This document shows positions 35,069 to 42,946 of a DNA stretch of 51,724 nt, piece by piece. The notes under the pieces were generated by a model that had not been told where the DNA came from, searched no databases, and saw only the letters and a list, made by a program, of their open reading frames with translations. The position numbers and the translations under genes are program-made. The stretch is taken from contig JAIRUZ010000028.1 of NCBI GenBank assembly GCA_031254115.1, forward strand, positions 1 through 51,724, given 5' to 3'. The DNA is from Streptococcaceae bacterium (GTDB lineage Bacteria; Bacillota; Bacilli; Lactobacillales; Streptococcaceae). Numbering within the stretch: position 1 is the first letter of the stretch; each line of letters begins with the position of its first letter.

Positions 35069-37015
35069 ATGCCGCTAAATATTTTGCAAATGGATCCCTG
35101 GTTGGAGCCATTTAAGGGTGACTTGGAGCACCGGATGTGGGAATATGCCAATACGAAAAAGCGTTTGATGGGCATTAACGGCCGTTTTAGCGAGTTTGCG
35201 AATGGCTACAAATACTTTGGCTTTCACCAAGAAGAGGGCTTTTGGACATTTCGCGAATGGGCGCCCAATGCTGAGCGCGCGTGGCTTATCGGCGATTTTA
35301 ACGGCTGGGACGGAAAAGAGCATGAGTTAAAGTCCGCTTATGGCGGCGTTTGGGAAATCAAAGTGCCTGGCCATTTGCCAGAGGGCTCGCGCGTCAAGGT
35401 TCAGCTTTATACAAAGCAGGGCGAGGATTTGTACCGCGTGCCGTCTTATGCAACGTATGCCGTGCAAAATGACCGCTGGGAGTTTGACGGCGTGATTTAT
35501 ACACCGTCTTATGTGTTTAAAAATAAATCACCGAAGCTGACAGAGGCGCCGCTGATTTACGAAGCACACATTGGGATTTCGACGGAAGATTACAAGATTT
35601 CGAGTTATTTTGAGTTCATGCGCGATGTTCTGCCACGAATCAAAAAAGAGGGCTACAATACGATTCAGCTGATGGCAATCATGGAGCACCCGTTGTACAG
35701 CAGTTTTGGCTATCAGGTGAGCAATTTTTACGCAGCATCCAGCCGTTTTGGCACGCCAGATGATCTCATGGAATTGATTGACACCGCGCACGGCCTAGGC
35801 ATTCGCGTGTTACTTGACGTGGTGCATTCGCATGCCGTGAAAAATGTGGGCGACGGACTCAATCAATTTGACGGAACAGACTACCAGTATTTTCACGCGG
35901 GACCGCGCGGCGAGCACCGCGAATGGAACACGAAGCTATTTAATTATGGCAAAGACGAAGTCATTCATTTCTTGCTGTCAAATTTGAAGTTTTGGCTGGA
36001 TGTCTATCGGTTTGACGGCTTTCGCTTTGACGGCGTGACAAGTATGCTCTATCACGACCACGGACTTGGAACGGCGTTTACAGATTACGGGAAATATTTT
36101 TCTGAGAACACGGATATTGAGGCCGTTGTTTACTTGATGATGGCAAACGCCTTAATTCATGAGGTGCGCCCAGATGCGCTGACGGTGGCGGAGGACATGA
36201 GTGCCATGCCCGGCATGGCGTATCCGATTTCGGAGGGTGGTATTGGCTTTGATTACAGGCTTTCGATGGGGATTCCTGATTATTGGATTAAGCAGCTGAA
36301 AACAAAAACGGACGAAGAGCTTGATTTGATGGGGCTCTGGTGGGAGCTGACGACCAGACGGCCGGGCGAGAAAAATATTGGCTATGCTGAAAGTCACGAT
36401 CAGGCGCTGGTGGGCGACAAAACGATTTTCATGTGGCTGGCAAACGAGGGTGTGTATTATTCAATGGCCAAGGGTCAGGATTCGCTCGTGATTGACCGCG
36501 CGCTTGCGCTGCACAAGCTGATTCGGTTGATTACCTTTAGCCTTGCGGGCGAGGGTTATCTGAATTTCATGGGCAATGAATTTGGTCACCCAGAATGGCT
36601 TGATTTTCCGCGCGAAGGCAATGGGGACAGTTTCCAGCACGCCAGACGTCTCTGGTCAATCGCAGAAAATCCAGACTTAAAATATCAGTACCTTGTCGCG
36701 TTTGATCAGGCGATGCTTGCACTTGAAGCTTCTAATGAATTTTTGAAACGGACGTCAAGCCTTGTGCAGCGCTGGATTCAAAACGATGATAAGCTACTGG
36801 CGTATCAAAAAGGCGATTATTTGTTCGTGTTTAATTTTCATCCGTCAGAAGACAAAATGTTGCGACTCGCGTTTTTGCAAGCACCAACGTTAATTTTTGA
36901 CACAGATGATGCGCGTTTTGGCGGCTTTGGCCCAAGAAACAAGGCAAAATTTGCAGACGGAAATCTCGAAATGCGCCTTGTGCCGCGAACGGCGCTCGTA
37001 TTTAAAGTAAATTAG
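35069..37015 (+). CDS. glgB: 1,4-alpha-glucan branching enzyme, eukaryote-like GH13_8 type
   Basis: 648 residues: N-terminal CBM48 (FREWAPNAERAWLIGDFNGW), then the GH13 barrel with nucleophile Asp in FRFDGVTSM near 320, acid/base Glu in VAEDMS near 373 and the third carboxylate in ESHDQALVGDKT near 441, then an all-beta C domain. EAHIGIS, the LMAIMEHPLYSSFGYQV block and NVGDGLNQFDGT resemble plant/animal-type branching enzymes rather than the usual bacterial GlgB. No glgC, glgD, glgA or glgP lies nearby, so its substrate source is unclear. The ATG at 35069 is set by promoter and RBS; an upstream frame start at 34976 lies in the preceding gene. Confidence 0.9.
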   Translation: MPLNILQMDPWLEPFKGDLEHRMWEYANTKKRLMGINGRFSEFANGYKYFGFHQEEGFWTFREWAPNAERAWLIGDFNGWDGKEHELKSAYGGVWEIKVPGHLPEGSRVKVQLYTKQGEDLYRVPSYATYAVQNDRWEFDGVIYTPSYVFKNKSPKLTEAPLIYEAHIGISTEDYKISSYFEFMRDVLPRIKKEGYNTIQLMAIMEHPLYSSFGYQVSNFYAASSRFGTPDDLMELIDTAHGLGIRVLLDVVHSHAVKNVGDGLNQFDGTDYQYFHAGPRGEHREWNTKLFNYGKDEVIHFLLSNLKFWLDVYRFDGFRFDGVTSMLYHDHGLGTAFTDYGKYFSENTDIEAVVYLMMANALIHEVRPDALTVAEDMSAMPGMAYPISEGGIGFDYRLSMGIPDYWIKQLKTKTDEELDLMGLWWELTTRRPGEKNIGYAESHDQALVGDKTIFMWLANEGVYYSMAKGQDSLVIDRALALHKLIRLITFSLAGEGYLNFMGNEFGHPEWLDFPREGNGDSFQHARRLWSIAENPDLKYQYLVAFDQAMLALEASNEFLKRTSSLVQRWIQNDDKLLAYQKGDYLFVFNFHPSEDKMLRLAFLQAPTLIFDTDDARFGGFGPRNKAKFADGNLEMRLVPRTALVFKVN

Positions 37016-37016
37016 A

Positions 37017-37351
37017 CTTGTTTCATAACCCGTTTTGCTTTTGAAGGCTATCTTCGCCTTCGGCTACGCTGTCCACTCTCGCTAAGCGGCTAAAGCCGCA
37101 AGTCGAGTGGCAACTCAGTTTTGCGTTTAGTTGCGATTGCGACTCGGCACTTCAGTGCCGTAGCGAACCTCGACAGCGTAGCACAGCGAAGATACTCGGC
37201 GACGAGCGCTAAAGCGTGGGAAGCAGACCGTTGGCGCTTCAGCGCCGTACGGGTCGCTTTCCTACTCGGTTAGACGAAAAGCAGACTCTGGCGCTTTAGC
37301 GCTTAGAGGTCGCTTTTCCCTTTTTGGGGGCAAAGCAGGGTGATGAAACAG
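37017..37351. repeat. 335-bp structured palindromic element (MITE-like or structured RNA)
   Basis: Not coding. The ends are inverted repeats of about 22 bp (37017-37038 and 37330-37351; about 18 match). Inside, TATCTTCG plus GCTACGCTGTC (37049-37073) pairs with GACAGCGTAGC plus CGAAGATA (37172-37194). Small perfect hairpins with four-base loops follow one another: CGGC-TAAA-GCCG (37087), CGGCAC-TTCA-GTGCCG (37145), GCGC-TAAA-GCGT (37206), GGCGC-TTCA-GCGCC (37233), GCGC-TTTA-GCGC (37291). Two direct copies of about 42 bp (37221-37262 and 37279-37319) each enclose one hairpin between AAGCAGAC and GTCGCTTT. It begins two bases after glgB. Confidence 0.8.
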
Positions 37352-37391
37352 ATTCATTAATAAAAATAAGGTCAATTTAAGGAAGAACAGC

Positions 37392-37397
37392 TATAAT
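37392..37397 (+). promoter_or_regulatory. -10 box of a candidate small RNA
   Basis: Consensus TATAAT with no strong -35; transcription would start near 37404. Confidence 0.5.
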
Positions 37398-37403
37398 AAC
37401 AAC

Positions 37404-37478
37404 ATAGACTTTTTCATAAATTTACTCCTAAAGAGAAACCTCCCAGTACGCGGTAACGCAGGAACGGAGGTTTTTTTG
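37404..37478 (+). ncRNA. Candidate ~75-nt small RNA
   Basis: Bounded by TATAAT at 37392 and a strong terminator ending near 37478; no open frame with a ribosome binding site. The 5' part is single stranded and contains ACTCCT, complementary to a Shine-Dalgarno. The 3' hairpin has an internal GCG-GTAA-CGC with a GNRA tetraloop and AGTA opposite GGAA, resembling a loop-E/sarcin-ricin type internal loop. The next gene has its own promoter, so this is not simply its leader. Confidence 0.45.
37436..37478 (+). terminator. Strong hairpin terminator
   Basis: AAACCTCC (37436-37443) pairs with GGAGGTTT (37466-37473), followed by a T run. Confidence 0.88.
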
Positions 37479-37594
37479 TTTCTAAACAGGCTCATTTTGA
37501 CGATTTTTGTGGCGCTCTTAGAAAATAAAGCGCTGCTTTAATTCTTTCGTGCTCTCTTTTTCTTACGCTTCAAAACGCTTGAACCCGTCTTTTT

Positions 37595-37603
37595 TGCTAT
37601 AAT
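37595..37603 (+). promoter_or_regulatory. trmN6-like gene promoter, leaderless arrangement
   Basis: TGCTATAAT ends 6 bases before the ATG at 37610. The 115 bases between the sRNA terminator and this box show nothing else I can name. Confidence 0.75.
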
Positions 37604-37609
37604 ATCAAA

Positions 37610-38338
37610 ATGGATGAACGTTGGGACAAGCTGCCGGGGACGGAAATCGAGATTTTGCAGTCGCGCGAAGTATTTTCGTTTGGGCTGGACGCAGTCTTGC
37701 TGGCGCATTTTCCGCGCGTGCCAAAGAGCGGGAAAATTGTGGATTTGTGCAGTGGCAATGGGGCCGTCGGTTTGATGCTGTCAGCGCTGACAACAGGCAA
37801 ACTTGCGCTTGTCGAATTGCAACCGCGTTTGTCAGAGATGGCTGCGCGCTCTGTCAGCCGAAACGGGCTTGCTACGCGCGTCACGCCATTGACACTGGAT
37901 CTGAAAGACGCGCCAGCCGTGTTGGGTGCGAACTCACAGGATTTGGTCGTGTGCAATCCGCCGTATTTTAAGGTGGAAAATCAGTCGCAGCTGAAGCAAT
38001 CAGAGTATCATCAGCTGGCGCGCCACGAGCTGACAACGGATTTCGAGACAATTTGTAAGAGCGCGCAGACGCTTTTGAAAGGGCAAGGGCATTTTGCGCT
38101 GATTCACCGGCCGGCGCGCTTTTTTGAGCTGACAGAAACGCTTTTGGCGCATCATCTCGTGCCCAAGCGGATTCGATTTGTCTACCCGAAAATGGGCGCT
38201 GCGGCCAATTTGGTGCTGATTGACGCCATCAAAGACGGTCACGCAGGTGGCGAAATTTTCGAGCCGCCGCTTGTCATCTATCAGGAAAATGGTGCTTACA
38301 CCGACGACGTGCAAGAAATTTATTTTGGGAAAACATAA
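37610..38338 (+). CDS. tRNA1(Val) (adenine(37)-N6)-methyltransferase family (YfiC/TrmN6-like)
   Basis: 242 residues. Rossmann methyltransferase with SAM loop VDLCSGNGAVGLML near 43-56 and the catalytic NPPYF near 117-121 of N6-adenine methyltransferases. Family members in this position methylate A37 of a valine tRNA in E. coli; the exact target here is inferred. A perfect palindrome at 37779 reads MLSALTT right after the SAM loop. Convergent with the ykuJ operon and sharing its terminator. Confidence 0.85.
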   Translation: MDERWDKLPGTEIEILQSREVFSFGLDAVLLAHFPRVPKSGKIVDLCSGNGAVGLMLSALTTGKLALVELQPRLSEMAARSVSRNGLATRVTPLTLDLKDAPAVLGANSQDLVVCNPPYFKVENQSQLKQSEYHQLARHELTTDFETICKSAQTLLKGQGHFALIHRPARFFELTETLLAHHLVPKRIRFVYPKMGAAANLVLIDAIKDGHAGGEIFEPPLVIYQENGAYTDDVQEIYFGKT

Positions 38339-38343
38339 CATGC

Positions 38344-38377
38344 AAAAAATCTGCGCGGAAAACCGAACAGATTTTTT
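38344..38377. terminator. Bidirectional terminator
   Basis: AAAAAATCTG and CAGATTTTTT enclose a 14-base loop; serves the trmN6-like gene and the convergent ykuJ operon. Confidence 0.88.
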
Positions 38378-38394
38378 ATTTCAACGACAAGCGT

Positions 38395-38622
38395 TTACGC
38401 AAACAAGAGGTCGTAAACTTCCTCAGCAATGAGCGTGAGATCATCAAACTCCATCACCGCTTTTTGTTTGGGATAACGAACGCTGAATTCATTGGTCTCA
38501 GGATCATGGCTGACGCTCGCGAGGACGACGCCGTCGCGCTCAAAATTGTACGTTGCTTTGGGGTCGTTCATTGCAATCAGCTTTTCGAGCCGCTCAATGA
38601 TTGTTGTCATATGTGTGTCCAT
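38395..38622 (-). CDS. YkuJ/DUF1797 family protein
   Basis: 75 residues from MDTHMTTIIERLEKL to EEVYDLLFA, matching the small DUF1797 proteins of unknown function. An earlier ATG at 38634 lies within the end of the glycosyltransferase gene only two bases from the AAGGA; the start at 38622 matches streptococcal homologs (MESHL-like). Last gene of the minus-strand glycolipid operon. Confidence 0.8.
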   Translation of the reverse strand: MDTHMTTIIERLEKLIAMNDPKATYNFERDGVVLASVSHDPETNEFSVRYPKQKAVMEFDDLTLIAEEVYDLLFA

Positions 38623-38623
38623 G

Positions 38624-39970
38624 TTAATGCTCATCTTCCTTTTTCTTGTCTATTTTAACATATTTCAGCATTTTTTGGGCAAGCGAGCCGCTTTGAGCAC
38701 GAATTTTAAGAGGCATTGTGCGGACGGATTCGCCCACTGTACGTGCAAGATGATTTGAGCGCGCGGTGGCGGATTTGAGCGGTTCCGTGAGCGTCTCAAA
38801 CGTAGACGGACGGTTATGGTAATCAATAATCAAATCATGATAAAATTCGGCCACTTTCTTGCCAAAATTTTCCGCGGAAATCTCGTAGAGTTTTTTGTCA
38901 AACAAAGCGGGCGCGATGGCGCACTGATTTCTTATGGCAGATGTGGCGACGTCGGCAATATCAGCGTCCGAGGCAAACAAACGCCCAAACTGCGGATTAT
39001 CAATGAGCGCGTGAAGATATGGATTTTCAGCCGCCAAGATTGGCGTACCCGCCGCAATGCTTTCTGTAAATGTCAGCCCTTGCGTCTCCGAAGTTGACGC
39101 GCTGATGAAGAAATCAGCCGCCTTGTAATAACGCACGACCTCATCATTTTCAACACTTCCCGCAAAGGTCACGGCCTCTGTCAGCTCAAGCGACTCGACA
39201 AGCTTTTCAAGCGTTGGCAAATACGGACCATCTCCGACAATGATAAGGCGCGCGGCTACATGCGCGCGAATAGCTGGCAATGCGCGAATCACGGCCTGAA
39301 TATTTTTTTCTTGTGACAAGCGCGAGAGCGACAGCAGCAACGTTTCGTCAGCGCTGACAGAAAGCTGCGCGCGCAATTTTTCGCTGTCAGCCGCCGTGAT
39401 ATCAGGGCGCGTGAAGCGCGCAAGCTCGATGCCTGTTGGAATCACGCGTTTAGGAACTTTGATGCCGTAATTCTCGATTGCTTCAAGCGTCATGGGACTC
39501 GGGCAAATGACCGCTTCCGTCCCCAGCAAAAACGTCCGCACGACATATTTAATCGCGCCAGGCCGTATCAGCCGCCCATTGGCAATATAATGCACATAGT
39601 CCTCGTATTTGGTGTGCATCGTGTGCACGACGGGAATATGCAGCCGATTGGCGACGATTTTTCCGAGAATGCCGACGCCAAATTCAGTTTGCGTGTGGAT
39701 AATGTCGAGGTCGTATTCGCGCGCGATTTTGAGCGCCGTTGGCAGTCCCGCCATGACCACCCGCCGCTCAGGCATCGAAACAAACGGCACCGAGCGCAGC
39801 CGAATGATATTCTCGTGCACGTCTTCAATGCTGTCCGAATTGGGATCTGTCGTCGTGAAAATGTACGCCGTGTGCCCAAGCGCGCTCAGCTGATCAAACA
39901 GCGTTTTGATGCTTGTCGCGACCCCCGAAATCTGTGGAAAATACGTGTCTGTAAAAATTCCGATTTTCAT
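38624..39970 (-). CDS. GT4 1,2-diacylglycerol 3-glucosyltransferase (monoglucosyl-DAG synthase)
   Basis: 448 residues. MKIGIFTDTYFPQISGVATSI, HTQTEFGVGILG, RPGAIKYVVR and the GT4 block STSETQGLTFTES (EX7E) closely resemble the pneumococcal glucosyl-diacylglycerol synthase encoded beside cpoA. It makes the glycolipid that anchors lipoteichoic acid and tunes membrane curvature; a membrane-associated cytosolic enzyme. The ~50-residue C-terminal extension after YHDLIIDY is basic (ending KIDKKKEDEH) and probably binds lipid. Overlaps the upstream glycosyltransferase by 4 bases. Confidence 0.88.
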   Translation of the reverse strand: MKIGIFTDTYFPQISGVATSIKTLFDQLSALGHTAYIFTTTDPNSDSIEDVHENIIRLRSVPFVSMPERRVVMAGLPTALKIAREYDLDIIHTQTEFGVGILGKIVANRLHIPVVHTMHTKYEDYVHYIANGRLIRPGAIKYVVRTFLLGTEAVICPSPMTLEAIENYGIKVPKRVIPTGIELARFTRPDITAADSEKLRAQLSVSADETLLLSLSRLSQEKNIQAVIRALPAIRAHVAARLIIVGDGPYLPTLEKLVESLELTEAVTFAGSVENDEVVRYYKAADFFISASTSETQGLTFTESIAAGTPILAAENPYLHALIDNPQFGRLFASDADIADVATSAIRNQCAIAPALFDKKLYEISAENFGKKVAEFYHDLIIDYHNRPSTFETLTEPLKSATARSNHLARTVGESVRTMPLKIRAQSGSLAQKMLKYVKIDKKKEDEH

Positions 39971-40962
39971 GCTGTCAACACTTTCTCGTAAGCCTGCGCG
40001 AGCTGCCCCGCAATCACGTCAATCGCGCGCGACTCCGCCACCGCATAACCCGCCGCAGTTTTGTCCACTTTTGCGTCCAAAATATCTGTCAGCGCTGACA
40101 AAAAGGACGCGACGTCGCTTCCAAAGCTGACAGAATTTGCGTCCAGCCAGCCGTTGTACACAGGAATATCGCGCACGAGCACTTTTTGGTGCGACGCGAG
40201 CGCCTCAAGCACAACGATACCCTCGGTTTCTTCGCGGCTCGGGAAAAAGAAAGCGTCAGCCGCTGTCAGCGCGCCTTCAAATACGTCGCCCTTAATGTAG
40301 CCAGGAAATAAAACATTTTTTGGCGGATTTTCGACAAGCCGTCTGATTTTGGCAGGAATCGTCCATAACGCCTGAAAACCAAACCAGATAAAACGCACGT
40401 CAGGCAAAGCTTTTGCGACTTCGATAAAGTCGTCAATGCCTTTGCGTTTGAAATAAAGTGCCGCATTGACGACGACTTTCTCGCCCGATTTGATGTGAAA
40501 ATAATCACGAAATGCGGCTTCCTTGGCTTCATTTTTCGCGTATTTTGCCAGATTAATACCATTTGAAATCGGGATAATCGGCGCTGTAATCCCGTAAGAC
40601 TTGATGAGCTCCGCAGAATAATCCGTCGGTGTCAGCATCAAATCGGCCTTTTTGTAGTAACGCATAATCCACCAACAAAAAAAGCCAGACGAAAAATTGG
40701 AGCCAATAAATGAATTTCTAAAATCCGCGCGTGTCGAATGCCCGTGAAAAATAACCTTTTTCCCCGCTTTTTTAGCTTCCTTGATAACGCGCATCGTTTT
40801 TACGCCATACGTATTGGCATGCAAAATATCATAGTCATCGCTCGGATCCGTCGTCCATTCAATGCCCATCAAATCAAGCGCTTGCTGCTGATGCTTCATG
40901 GCGCGCCCAATGCCGCTGTGTGCCAAAAATTCCTCGGCCTCTAAGTACAGTAGAATTTTCAT
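39967..40962 (-). CDS. CpoA-like GT4 glycosyltransferase (diglycosyl-DAG synthase)
   Basis: 331 residues with KILLYLEAEEFLAHSGIGRA, FHGHSTRADFRNSFIGSNF and FFPSREETEGIVVLEALASH, the CpoA signature of Streptococcus pneumoniae, where it adds galactose to glucosyl-diacylglycerol. It is first in a three-gene minus-strand operon and so provides the second step of glycolipid synthesis alongside the next gene. A perfect palindrome at 40087 is read FLSALTD near the C terminus. Confidence 0.88.
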   Translation of the reverse strand: MKILLYLEAEEFLAHSGIGRAMKHQQQALDLMGIEWTTDPSDDYDILHANTYGVKTMRVIKEAKKAGKKVIFHGHSTRADFRNSFIGSNFSSGFFCWWIMRYYKKADLMLTPTDYSAELIKSYGITAPIIPISNGINLAKYAKNEAKEAAFRDYFHIKSGEKVVVNAALYFKRKGIDDFIEVAKALPDVRFIWFGFQALWTIPAKIRRLVENPPKNVLFPGYIKGDVFEGALTAADAFFFPSREETEGIVVLEALASHQKVLVRDIPVYNGWLDANSVSFGSDVASFLSALTDILDAKVDKTAAGYAVAESRAIDVIAGQLAQAYEKVLTA

Positions 40963-40968
40963 TGCTTT

Positions 40969-40977
40969 ATTATAACA
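40969..40977 (-). promoter_or_regulatory. Glycolipid operon promoter, leaderless arrangement
   Basis: TGTTATAAT on the minus strand, six bases before the ATG at 40962. Confidence 0.78.
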
Positions 40978-40982
40978 TAAAT

Positions 40983-41004
40983 AAAAAAGCCGATTCGGCT
41001 TTTT
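40983..41004 (-). terminator. Terminator of htrA
   Basis: AAAAGCCGA and TCGGCTTTT form a tight hairpin with T runs on both strands; it separates htrA from the glycolipid operon promoter. Confidence 0.85.
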
Positions 41005-41016
41005 AGGTGGCGTTTG

Positions 41017-42240
41017 TTAATTGCTGCTTGAGAGCTGGTCGGTGGATTTGCTGAGCTTGACACTCGCCGTGTGCTGGCTTCCACCACGGTAATAAGTGAC
41101 TTTCACCGTATCGCCGACGCTGTATTTGTAAAGCGCAGTTTGCAGATCGGTTCCGTTTGAGACGCTTGTATCGCCGACTTTGGTAATGACATCATTGCCT
41201 TTGAGTCCCGCATTAGCCGCTGGGAAACCGCTTGTGGCTGAGCCAATCACGACGCCAGAGGTCACGGAGCTTGGCAAATTGAGCCCGTCCACGGTAGATT
41301 GTGGCAGACTTGTCAAAGCGGCCATCGTGATGCCGAGTGCCGGGCGTTCAATTTTTTGCCCTTTTTCAAGTTTTGCGATGAGCGTGACAACATCATCTGA
41401 CGGAATCGCAAAGCCCATGCCTTCAACGTTTGTCGAGCCATCTTCTGTCGTTGTCAGCTTGCTTGACGTGATGCCAATGACTTGGCCTTTAATGTTGACA
41501 AGCGCGCCGCCTGAGTTACCAGGGTTAATCGCGGCATCTGTCTGAATCGCGTTCGGTGTCGAAACCGGCTGATTGGACTCGTTTGTGAGATTAACGGGCC
41601 GATTGAGCGCTGAGATAATGCCTTCTGTGGCAGTATTTGCGAAAGTCGAGCCAAGAGGCGAGCCGACGGCAATCGCGGGTTCACCGACTTGAAGTTTGGA
41701 CGAATCGCCCCAGACAGCGACTTGCTTGACGTATTTGGCATCGATTTTAAGAACAGCGAGGTCTGAGAAGCTATCTGAGCCGACAACCGTTGCCGATATT
41801 TTCTGACCGCCTGCAAGCAGGACTTCAAGCGATGATTCGCCTGAAATGACGTGATTATTGGTGACGATATAGGCTTCATTGCCCGTTTTTTTGTAAATGA
41901 CACCTGAGCCTTCGCTGGTTAATTGCGCGGTACTTGAGCTGTTTGAGCTAAATAAGCTGCTGCTTGAGCCCTTTTGATAATTGAGAACTGAAACGACGGC
42001 GTTTGAAACGCCTTTGACGGCTGCGGTTGTATCTGTATTGACAGCGCCTGAGGATTTGGTAATGGTCGCACCGCCCACGCTTGTCATGCTGCCAAGTCCG
42101 CCCGTTGCGGCGAGGTAGCCAACGCCGCCCGAGAGTGCGATAACGCCGCCTGCAAGCCCTGCGACGAACGGCTTTACAAAACTCCCGCGCTTTTTAGAGG
42201 CGGGCATTTGTGTTGTTTTGGTTTCAGATTGATTGTCCAT
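41017..42240 (-). CDS. htrA: HtrA/DegP-type surface serine protease
   Basis: 407 residues: short cytosolic N terminus, one membrane span at about 24-45, an extracytoplasmic trypsin-like domain with His in TNNHVISG, Asp in SDLAVLKID and Ser in NPGNSGGALVN, then one PDZ domain (PAANAGLKGNDVITKVGD). Degrades misfolded exported proteins. The ATG at 42240 is chosen because ATGGAG precedes it and the promoter lies between it and an upstream frame start at 42297. Expression is probably under CiaRH control, from the box upstream. rlmH is divergent, as near oriC in streptococci. Confidence 0.95.
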   Translation of the reverse strand: MDNQSETKTTQMPASKKRGSFVKPFVAGLAGGVIALSGGVGYLAATGGLGSMTSVGGATITKSSGAVNTDTTAAVKGVSNAVVSVLNYQKGSSSSLFSSNSSSTAQLTSEGSGVIYKKTGNEAYIVTNNHVISGESSLEVLLAGGQKISATVVGSDSFSDLAVLKIDAKYVKQVAVWGDSSKLQVGEPAIAVGSPLGSTFANTATEGIISALNRPVNLTNESNQPVSTPNAIQTDAAINPGNSGGALVNIKGQVIGITSSKLTTTEDGSTNVEGMGFAIPSDDVVTLIAKLEKGQKIERPALGITMAALTSLPQSTVDGLNLPSSVTSGVVIGSATSGFPAANAGLKGNDVITKVGDTSVSNGTDLQTALYKYSVGDTVKVTYYRGGSQHTASVKLSKSTDQLSSSN

Positions 42241-42272
42241 GATGCTCCATTTCAAATAAGAATGATAAGAAT

Positions 42273-42305
42273 AGTTTACACAGTTCCTCTTAATCATAGC
42301 TTAAA
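42273..42305 (-). promoter_or_regulatory. CiaR-type box and htrA promoter
   Basis: On the minus strand TTTAAG-CTATG-ATTAAG (42305 to 42289) matches the CiaR direct repeat NTTAAG-N5-WTTAAG; ten bases later TAAACT (42278 to 42273) serves as the -10. The repeat replaces a -35 box, the geometry of positively controlled CiaR promoters. htrA is a classic CiaR target in streptococci. Confidence 0.8.
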
Positions 42306-42319
42306 AACCGCGTGATTGC

Positions 42320-42421
42320 AAGGGGTAAAATTTCCCCAGAAATGTGGAAAATGAATAAAAATAGGGGAAAACGTTTGGAATTTCCCCAGAAATGTGGAGA
42401 AAAAATGCGAAATGTGTACAA
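42320..42421. repeat. Tandem repeat with DnaA-box-like words between htrA and rlmH
   Basis: TTTCCCCAGAAATGTGGA occurs at 42331 and 42381, exactly 50 bp apart. Each copy is preceded by AGGGG, so GGGG...CCCC hairpins can form. TGTGGAAAA (42343), TGTGGAGAA (42393) and TGTGTACAA (42413) are each one base from a DnaA box on the minus strand (TTATCCACA or TTATNCACA). Confidence 0.65.
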
Positions 42422-42434
42422 ATCACGTTTTCAT

Positions 42435-42463
42435 TTGCTTTTCACAGAGAGAAAATTTACAAT
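42435..42463 (+). promoter_or_regulatory. rlmH promoter, leaderless arrangement
   Basis: TTGCTT (42435-42440), 17 bp, TACAAT (42458-42463); ATG six bases later. Confidence 0.75.
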
Positions 42464-42469
42464 AAAGCC

Positions 42470-42946
42470 ATGAAAATAAAACTCGTTGCTGTGGGAAAAT
42501 TAAAAGAGGCGTATTTGCGTGCGGGGATTTTGGAGTACAATAAGCGCATGACGCGGCCAGTGGCATTTGTCGAATTGGCTGATGAAAAGATTCCAGACGT
42601 GCCGTCAGAGAAAGAAAGGGCCGCTATCAAGGCGCGTGAAGGCGAGAAAATTTTGTCAGCGCTCTCAGCGGATGATTTTGTAGTGGCGCTTGCGATTGAC
42701 GGAAAATTGATGCCGTCAGAAGCGCTCGCAAAGCTTGTCAAAGAGCGCGAAATCTATGGCCACGCGGGCAATTTCGTGTTTGTCATTGGCGGCTCGTTGG
42801 GGCTCTCAGACGCGGTGCTTGCGCGCGCGAACGTGCTGCTTAGTTTTGGGCGTCTGACTTTGCCGCATCAGCTGATGCGGCTCGTTTTGATGGAACAAAT
42901 TTACCGCTGTCAGATGATTAACCGCGGAAGCACGTACCATAAATGA
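42470..42946 (+). CDS. rlmH: 23S rRNA pseudouridine-1915 N3-methyltransferase
   Basis: 158 residues, full length, SPOUT fold. [13 protein letters not shown] is the SAM-binding knot, and the C terminus [18 protein letters not shown] is nearly invariant in the family. Methylates pseudouridine 1915 in helix 69 of the 50S subunit after 70S assembly. The start at 42470 follows the leaderless promoter; an upstream open frame to 42392 crosses it and is rejected. A partial palindrome lies at 42654 (ILSALSADD). Confidence 0.96.
   Translation: MKIKLVAVGKLKEAYLRAGILEYNKRMTRPVAFVELADEKIPDVPSEKERAAIKAREGEKILSALSADDFVVALAIDGKLMPSEALAKLVKEREIYGHAGNFVFVIGGSLGLSDAVLARANVLLSFGRLTLPHQLMRLVLMEQIYRCQMINRGSTYHK

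Noticed and set aside
37221-37319. CRISPR array
   Set aside because: Only two direct copies, self-complementary units, 16-bp interval and no unique spacers.
37436-37478. T-box antiterminator or 4.5S/6S RNA
   Set aside because: No TGGNACCGCG T-box core in the sense strand, no upstream specifier stem, and the SRP tetraloop region is absent.
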